A stretch of 64,000 nt of DNA from Bradyrhizobium tropiciagri (GTDB lineage: Bacteria > Pseudomonadota > Alphaproteobacteria > Rhizobiales > Xanthobacteraceae): contig NZ_LFLZ01000022.1 of assembly GCF_001189845.1 (NCBI RefSeq), forward strand, positions 61,650 to 125,649, written 5' to 3'. Of this stretch, positions 59,403-64,000 are shown piece by piece. A model generated the notes under the pieces. It was not told where the DNA came from, did not search any database, and was given only the letters and a program-made list of their open reading frames with translations. Positions within the stretch are counted from its first letter, which is position 1, and each line of letters begins with the position of its first letter. The position numbers were made by a program, and so were the translations under genes.

Positions 59403-60266
59403 ATGCTCGACCTGGAGCTTCTGCGCAGTTTCGTCTCGGTGGTCGATGCCGGCGGCTTCACCCGCGCCGGAGAGCGCGTCCACCGCACGCAATCGACGGT
59501 CAGCCAGCAGATCAAGCGGCTGGAGGAGGATGTCGGCCAGCCGCTGTTGATCCGCAGCGGCAAGGACGTCACCCCGACTGACGCCGGCGATCAGCTGCTG
59601 ACCTATGCGCGGCGGCTGCTGGCGCTGGCCGAGGAGGCGCGTGATGTGGTGTCGCGCGCCGGCAGCGAAGGCGCGATCCGGATCGGCATCACCGAGGATT
59701 TTGCCGCCTACCGGCTGACGAGGCTGCTCGCGACCTTCTCGCGCAGCCATCCCAATTTGCGCCTCGACGTACGCTCCGGCCAGAGCCTGTTCCTGTACCG
59801 CGACCTCGAGCGCGGCGATCTCGACCTCGCGCTGATCAAGCGCGCTGCCAGCGAGAGAGGCGGCATCGCGGTGTGGCCGGAACGCGTGCATTGGGTGACG
59901 AGCAAGAGCCATCCGCGCGACACCACCATCGGCTCGGTGCCGCTGATCGGCTTCGGCTCGGGCTGCCTCTATCGCGCCCACGCCATCCATTCGCTGGAAA
60001 GCGCCGGCCGCAACTGGCACATGGCCTACACCTCCTCCAGCCTCGCCGGCATCCAGGCCGCGGTCGCCGCGGGCCTCGGCTTGAGCATTCTTTCGGAAAT
60101 GTCGATCCAGGCCGAGCACCGCGTGCTGACGGCGAAAGACGGCTTTGCGCCGATCGAGCGGACCGAGGTCGCCCTCGTCGCCGCCCCCGAGGCGAGGCCC
60201 GCGACATTGCGGCTGGCGGACCGGCTCGCGGAGTATTGCGAGAGCGTGCAGGCGAAGGCGGCGTGA
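59403..60266 (+). CDS. LysR-family regulator divergent from the DMT exporter
   Basis: A 287-residue LysR regulator with MLDLELLRSFVSVVDAGGFTRAGERVHRTQSTVSQQIKRLEEDVGQPLLIRSGKDVTPTDAGDQLLTYARRLLALAEEAR as the winged helix and linker. The ligand domain begins about residue 88 (GAIRIGITEDFAAYRLTRLLATFSRSHPNLRLDVRSGQS). The ATG at 59403 has GGAGG 6 bases upstream; the ATG at 59391 lies upstream of that site and lacks its own. It faces the DMT exporter across 108 bp that are AT-rich with a short palindrome ATTTGTAAAT at 59348-59357. Ligand unknown. Confidence 0.9.
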   Translation: MLDLELLRSFVSVVDAGGFTRAGERVHRTQSTVSQQIKRLEEDVGQPLLIRSGKDVTPTDAGDQLLTYARRLLALAEEARDVVSRAGSEGAIRIGITEDFAAYRLTRLLATFSRSHPNLRLDVRSGQSLFLYRDLERGDLDLALIKRAASERGGIAVWPERVHWVTSKSHPRDTTIGSVPLIGFGSGCLYRAHAIHSLESAGRNWHMAYTSSSLAGIQAAVAAGLGLSILSEMSIQAEHRVLTAKDGFAPIERTEVALVAAPEARPATLRLADRLAEYCESVQAKAA

Positions 60267-60280
60267 CGTTCGCGCCGACA

Positions 60281-60462
60281 TCCTCCCCTGGAGGGGTCGA
60301 GACGAGCGAAGCTCGCTCTGGGATCGGTTCGCATGAAATGCGAACCGAGGTGGGGTGAAGGTCCATCCAATCGAACAGTACCCGCGTTGAGAGATCACCC
60401 CACCCCGACTCACATCTCGCTGCGCTCAATGTGAGCCGACCTCCCCCTCCAGGGGAGGGTGA
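60281..60462. repeat. Compound hairpin repeat, family D, copy 3
   Basis: Outer arms CCTCCCCTGGAGGGG and CCCCCTCCAGGGGAGGG flank inner pairs such as GGTTCGCATGAAATGCGAACC and TCACATCTCGCTGCGCTCAATGTGA (imperfect). It separates convergent genes, the LysR gene and pdeM. Confidence 0.65.
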
Positions 60463-60471
60463 AAGCGACCG

Positions 60472-61182
60472 TCAATAACACCGCGACGCGGCGAACGCGT
60501 GGACGCGGTTGTCGCCGAGCACGTGGGCCATGAAGCCGGGCGACCGGAAGATCCGTGCGAACGCTGCGTCGCGGATGCTCAGCCCGCCGGTATAGGCGCC
60601 GAACGCCGGCATCACCGCGCGCTCGCCGTCACTGGCGAAACAGCGCCGCTCGATCGAGCGGCCGCGGGTCGGCACCCGCGCCTTGGGGTGCAGATGCCCG
60701 GCGATCTCGCCGGCAGCGCCGGTCGGCTCGTGGCGGAACACGATCGGACCGATCGCGACCTCGGTCGCGACCACGCCGCCGAGGCTGGACGGCAGCGCCG
60801 GATCGTGGTTGCCCGCAATCCAGATCCAGTTACGTCGCACTTGCAGCGCCGCCAGCGCCTCGCGATCCCCATCCGACAGCCGCGCATGCGCATCGCGATC
60901 GTGAAAGCTGTCGCCGAGCGCGATCACCTGCCGCGGATCGTGCCGCGCGATCACAGCCGCGAGCCGGCTCAGCGTCGCCACCGTGTCGTAAGGCGGCAGC
61001 AGCACGCCGCGGCTGGCGAAGCTCGAGCCCTTTTCCAGATGCAGGTCGGAGACCACGAGCAGGCTCTGCTCTTCCCAGAACAGCGCGCCGGAGAAATCCG
61101 CCACGAAGCCGACATCCGCCACCGTGACCCTCGAAACGCGCATGTCGTCACCGTCTCGCAAAGCTAGCGCGCTTGCCGTCAC
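60472..61182 (-). CDS. pdeM: Ligase-associated DNA damage response endonuclease PdeM
   Basis: A 236-residue metallophosphoesterase. The metal-binding blocks are SDLHLEKGSSF, GDSFHDRD, AGNHDPALP and AGHLHPKARV, in the order expected for calcineurin-like enzymes. PdeM is encoded with a Lhr-like helicase, and often a ligase and exonuclease, in a proposed DNA repair system; here it follows the helicase gene by 24 bp. The GTG at 61182 lies just after AACAGGAC; an ATG at 61143 is an alternative that starts exactly at the conserved core. Confidence 0.9.
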   Translation of the reverse strand: MTASALALRDGDDMRVSRVTVADVGFVADFSGALFWEEQSLLVVSDLHLEKGSSFASRGVLLPPYDTVATLSRLAAVIARHDPRQVIALGDSFHDRDAHARLSDGDREALAALQVRRNWIWIAGNHDPALPSSLGGVVATEVAIGPIVFRHEPTGAAGEIAGHLHPKARVPTRGRSIERRCFASDGERAVMPAFGAYTGGLSIRDAAFARIFRSPGFMAHVLGDNRVHAFAASRCY

Positions 61183-61206
61183 GTCCTGTTCCCCAAGATA
61201 TCAGCG

Positions 61207-63828
61207 TTATGTCATAGCCTCCCGCACGAGTTCCTCGGCCGCCTCGGCCAGAAGCTCGTCGGATGCTTCGCCATAAACTGACTCGCGGCCGATTTCCAGC
61301 AGCGCGGGGACGGCAAGCGGGGAAACGTGGTCGAGATCCTTGTGGGTGATTCGGCCGTGGATGCGCGACAGCATGTCGCTGAGGCGGCGGAGATCGAGCA
61401 ATCCGGTGGCGGCATCGCTGCGCGCGGCGCGCAGCAGCACATGGTCGGCCTGGTGCTTGCGCAGCACGTCGTAGATCAGATCTGTCGAGAACAGCACCTG
61501 GCGACGCGACTTCTCCTCGTCGGTGAAGCGGCGTGCGATCAGACCTGAGATGATGGCACAGTTGCGGAAGGTGCGCTTCATCAGCGCGGATTCCGCAAGC
61601 CACGCCTCGAGGTCGTCGCCGAGCATGTCGGGATCGAACAGCGCGTTGAGATCGAGCTTGCCGGTCCGGATCATGAAGGAGAGATCGCCGACGCCCCAGA
61701 CCGCGAGCGCGTATTCGTTGGCGACGAAGCCGAGCGGACGGGCGCGGGCGCGCTCCAGCCGGCGTGTCAGCAGCATGCCGAGCGTCTGGTGCGCGAGCCG
61801 CCCCTCGAAGGGATAGCAGACCAGGTAATGACTGCCGCCGCGCGGAAAGGTTTCCACCAGTAGTTCGCGCACCGCCGGCACGCGGGAGAATTTTCGCTGC
61901 AGCGACAGCCAGTCGTGGACCTGATCCGGGAGAGCCTTCCAGGCAAGGCTGTTGTCGAGCAGCTTGCGCACCCGTTCGGCGAGATAGGTCGAGAGCGGGA
62001 ACTTGCCGCCCATATAGGACGGCACTTTTGCGTCTTTGTCATTGGCGCGAGAGACGTAGACCTGATCTTCAACCAAGGCCTCGTAGCGCACCACCTCACC
62101 GCCAAAGACAAAAGTGTCGCCGGGCACCAGGCCCTCGATGAAGACCTCCTCGATCTCACCCAGCATCCGGCCGCCGCGGGCGATCGCGCCGGTCGATCCG
62201 TGACCGCCGGCGCGCGAGCGCACCAGCCGCACCTTCAGCATGGTCTCCTCGACGATGGTGCCGACATTGAGGCGGTAGCTCTGCCGCACCTTGGGATTGG
62301 TGACGCGCCAGCGGCCCTGCTTGTCCTGCTTGATCCGCGCGAAACGCTCATAGGTCTTCAGCGCGTAGCCGCCGGTGGCGACGAAGTCGACCACGTCGTC
62401 GAAATCGGTGCGCGACAGCGACGCATAGGGCGCCGCGGTCCTCACCTCATCATAGAGCTCATCGGACAGGAACGGTTTGCCGCAGGCGCATCCGAGCACA
62501 TGCTGGGCCAGCACGTCGAGCGCACCCAGGCGCAGCAGCGGCGTGTCCTGCGCATTCTCGGCGATGGCATCGATCGCGACCGCGCATTCCAGCACCTCGA
62601 ACCGATTGGCCGGCACCAGCACGGCGCGCGAGGCCTCATCGAAGCGGTGGTTGGCGCGGCCGATCCGTTGCATCAGCCGCGACGATCCCTTGGGCGCGCC
62701 GATATTGATGACGAGGTCGACATCGCCCCAGTCGACGCCGAGATCGAGCGAGGAGGTGCAGACCACGCCGCGCAGCCGGCCCGCGGCCATCGCGTCCTCG
62801 ACCTTGCGGCGCTGCGCGACGTCGAGCGAGCCGTGATGCAGCGCGATCGCGAGCCCGTCGTCGTTCATGCGCCACAGATCCTGGAACAGCATCTCGGCCT
62901 GGCTGCGGGTGTTGACGAACACCAGCGTGGTCTTGTTGCGCTTGATCAGCTCATACACCTCGGGCAGCGCGTGGCGCGCGCTGTGGCCCGACCATGGCAG
63001 CCGTTCGCGCGTGTCGAGCATCTCGACCACCGGCGGTGCGGCACCGCCGGCGATCACGACGTCGGCGGATGCGCTCTCGCCGCCGGGCTGCGGGACCAGG
63101 AAGCGCGCGAGCTGCTCGGGCTCGGCCACTGTTGCCGAGAGGCCGATGGCGCGGGTCTGCGGCGCGATGGTCCAGAGCCGCGCCAGCCCGAGCGACAGCA
63201 GATCGCCGCGCTTGGAGGTGACCAGCGCGTGCAGCTCGTCGAGCACGATGCGCTTCAGCGAGGAGAATAGGAACGGCGCGTCATCGGACGCCAGCAGCAG
63301 CGCCAGCTGCTCCGGCGTGGTGAGCAGAATGTCCGGCGGATAGCGCCGCTGCCGCTGCCGCCGCGACACCGGCGTGTCGCCGGTGCGGGTCTCGATCCGG
63401 ATCGGCAGGCCCATCTCGGCAACCGGCGTCTCCAGGTTGCGCGCGATATCGACCGCGAGCGCTTTCAACGGCGAGATGTAGAGCGTGTGCAGCCCGGAGC
63501 TGCGGCGAACCGAGCGGCCGGTGGAAACGACCTTTGGCCTTGGATCGGCTTCGACAGCTGCCTCACTGGCTTGCCGCAGCGGTTTGATGCCACCCGGCTC
63601 GCCCGCCAATTCAACCAGGGTCGGCAAGAACCCCGCCAGCGTCTTGCCCGCACCGGTGGGCGCGATCAGCAGCGCGGAGCGTTCCGCGCGCGCCTTCGCC
63701 AGCAGCGCGAGCTGGTGCTCGCGCGGCGACCAGCCGCGTGAGGCGAACCAGTCGCGAAACCGGCGTGGCAAGAGATCGGCCGTTTCCGACGGCGGAACGG
63801 AAAAGAGATCGAGCGTCGACACGCCCAA
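61207..63828 (-). CDS. Ligase-associated DEXH-box helicase of Lhr type
   Basis: An 873-residue superfamily 2 helicase. Walker A is LIAPTGAGKTLAGFLP at about 54-70, Walker B reads VLDELHA, and motif III is AIGLSATVAEPEQLARFL. The C-terminal helicase half has FVNTRSQAEMLFQDLW, ALHHGSLDVAQRRKVEDAM, VVCTSSLDLGVDWGDVDLVINIGAPKGSSRLMQRIGRANH. A long Lhr-core C-domain follows. The helicase and PdeM are the two-gene core of the ligase-associated repair cluster. No ligase or exonuclease is seen here, so they may lie right of the window or elsewhere. The start is either a TTG at 63828 or a GTG two codons later. Confidence 0.93.
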   Translation of the reverse strand: MGVSTLDLFSVPPSETADLLPRRFRDWFASRGWSPREHQLALLAKARAERSALLIAPTGAGKTLAGFLPTLVELAGEPGGIKPLRQASEAAVEADPRPKVVSTGRSVRRSSGLHTLYISPLKALAVDIARNLETPVAEMGLPIRIETRTGDTPVSRRQRQRRYPPDILLTTPEQLALLLASDDAPFLFSSLKRIVLDELHALVTSKRGDLLSLGLARLWTIAPQTRAIGLSATVAEPEQLARFLVPQPGGESASADVVIAGGAAPPVVEMLDTRERLPWSGHSARHALPEVYELIKRNKTTLVFVNTRSQAEMLFQDLWRMNDDGLAIALHHGSLDVAQRRKVEDAMAAGRLRGVVCTSSLDLGVDWGDVDLVINIGAPKGSSRLMQRIGRANHRFDEASRAVLVPANRFEVLECAVAIDAIAENAQDTPLLRLGALDVLAQHVLGCACGKPFLSDELYDEVRTAAPYASLSRTDFDDVVDFVATGGYALKTYERFARIKQDKQGRWRVTNPKVRQSYRLNVGTIVEETMLKVRLVRSRAGGHGSTGAIARGGRMLGEIEEVFIEGLVPGDTFVFGGEVVRYEALVEDQVYVSRANDKDAKVPSYMGGKFPLSTYLAERVRKLLDNSLAWKALPDQVHDWLSLQRKFSRVPAVRELLVETFPRGGSHYLVCYPFEGRLAHQTLGMLLTRRLERARARPLGFVANEYALAVWGVGDLSFMIRTGKLDLNALFDPDMLGDDLEAWLAESALMKRTFRNCAIISGLIARRFTDEEKSRRQVLFSTDLIYDVLRKHQADHVLLRAARSDAATGLLDLRRLSDMLSRIHGRITHKDLDHVSPLAVPALLEIGRESVYGEASDELLAEAAEELVREAMT

Positions 63829-63900
63829 GAGGTAGGCGGTTCAGACGGTTTCGTCGAGGGCGGGATGGAAATGGCGGCAGGTGGCAGCGGCGGAGCTTTG

Positions 63901-64000
63901 TCCGCCCCCTCTCCCCGTCCTTCACGGGGAGAGGGTTGGGGTGAGGGGCTGCTTCCACGAGTGCCGGGCGCCGTGAGACCTGTACCCCCTCACCCGGATC
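63901..64000. repeat. Compound hairpin repeat, family D, copy 4 (cut by window edge)
   Basis: CCCTCTCCCCGTCCTTCACGGGGAGAGGGTTGGGGTGAGGGG, here read as two blocks, contains the hairpin CTCTCCCCG with CGGGGAGAG. It ends at CCCTCACCCGGATC on the window border, so its right half is missing. Confidence 0.6.

Overview
The window is a high-GC chromosomal segment from an alphaproteobacterium of the order Rhizobiales, most likely Bradyrhizobium or a close relative. The evidence is the compact GC-rich coding style, the ctaC-ctaD-ctaB-coxF-ctaG-ctaE-DUF983-surf1 cytochrome oxidase cluster, IalB, Omp25-type porin, PodJ, PdeM/Lhr and TldD homologues, and dispersed REP-like hairpins typical of that genus. 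I see no rRNA, no convincing tRNA, no CRISPR array, no phage and no transposase. The order is recognised by family similarity from memory, not by a search.

Layout. 1-8.7 kb: a truncated gene, the nickel/cobalt module rcnR-rcnA with a palindromic operator, a chromate-stress cluster (chrB, two small exported proteins, an exported superoxide dismutase of ChrC type, chrA), a RibD-like reductase, a small membrane protein and an Omp25-like barrel. 8-17.7 kb: two multidrug pumps, a TetR-controlled EmrAB-type pair and a LysR-flanked MdtA/RND pair preceded by a degenerate hydrolase. 17.7-24.3 kb: the aa3 oxidase and assembly cluster on the minus strand, with ctaC broken by one missing base. 24.9-31.2 kb: IalB, a DoxX-DsrE-thioredoxin operon facing an HxlR regulator, tldD-lepB and two small cytosolic proteins. 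31.4-34.9 kb: a PAN-domain secreted protein, gshA, and a MarR regulator divergent from a glutathione S-transferase. 35-39.4 kb: a type I secretion operon (unusual substrate candidate, PrtD-like ABC, PrtE-like adaptor). 40.3-46.4 kb: a fatty acid beta-oxidation operon (acyl-CoA dehydrogenase, thiolase, FadB/FadJ-like) and a PadR/SnoaL pair. 47.4-52 kb: podJ (also frameshifted) and a ClpP-like membrane protein. 52.3-64 kb: TauE/SafE exporter with TIGR02186 partner, dgdA with a divergent Lrp regulator between two copies of the same hairpin repeat, an Nramp-related transporter, a frameshifted metallo-beta-lactamase-fold hydrolase, a DMT exporter with LysR, and the pdeM-lhr DNA-repair pair.

Themes. 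Metal, chromate, thiol and glutathione stress genes are frequent (rcnRA, chr cluster, DoxX/DsrE, gshA, GST, Nramp-like). Most regulators are divergent from the gene they probably control, and five of these intergenic regions carry clear palindromes. The most unusual object is the 357-residue protein at 35099-36172, which has no Lys, Cys, Phe, Tyr or Trp and one Arg, and sits directly upstream of its probable type I exporter. Three separate genes (ctaC, podJ, MBL hydrolase) each lack exactly one base in a GC-rich GG or CC doublet. This looks more like sequence error than gene decay and should be settled before any biological reading.
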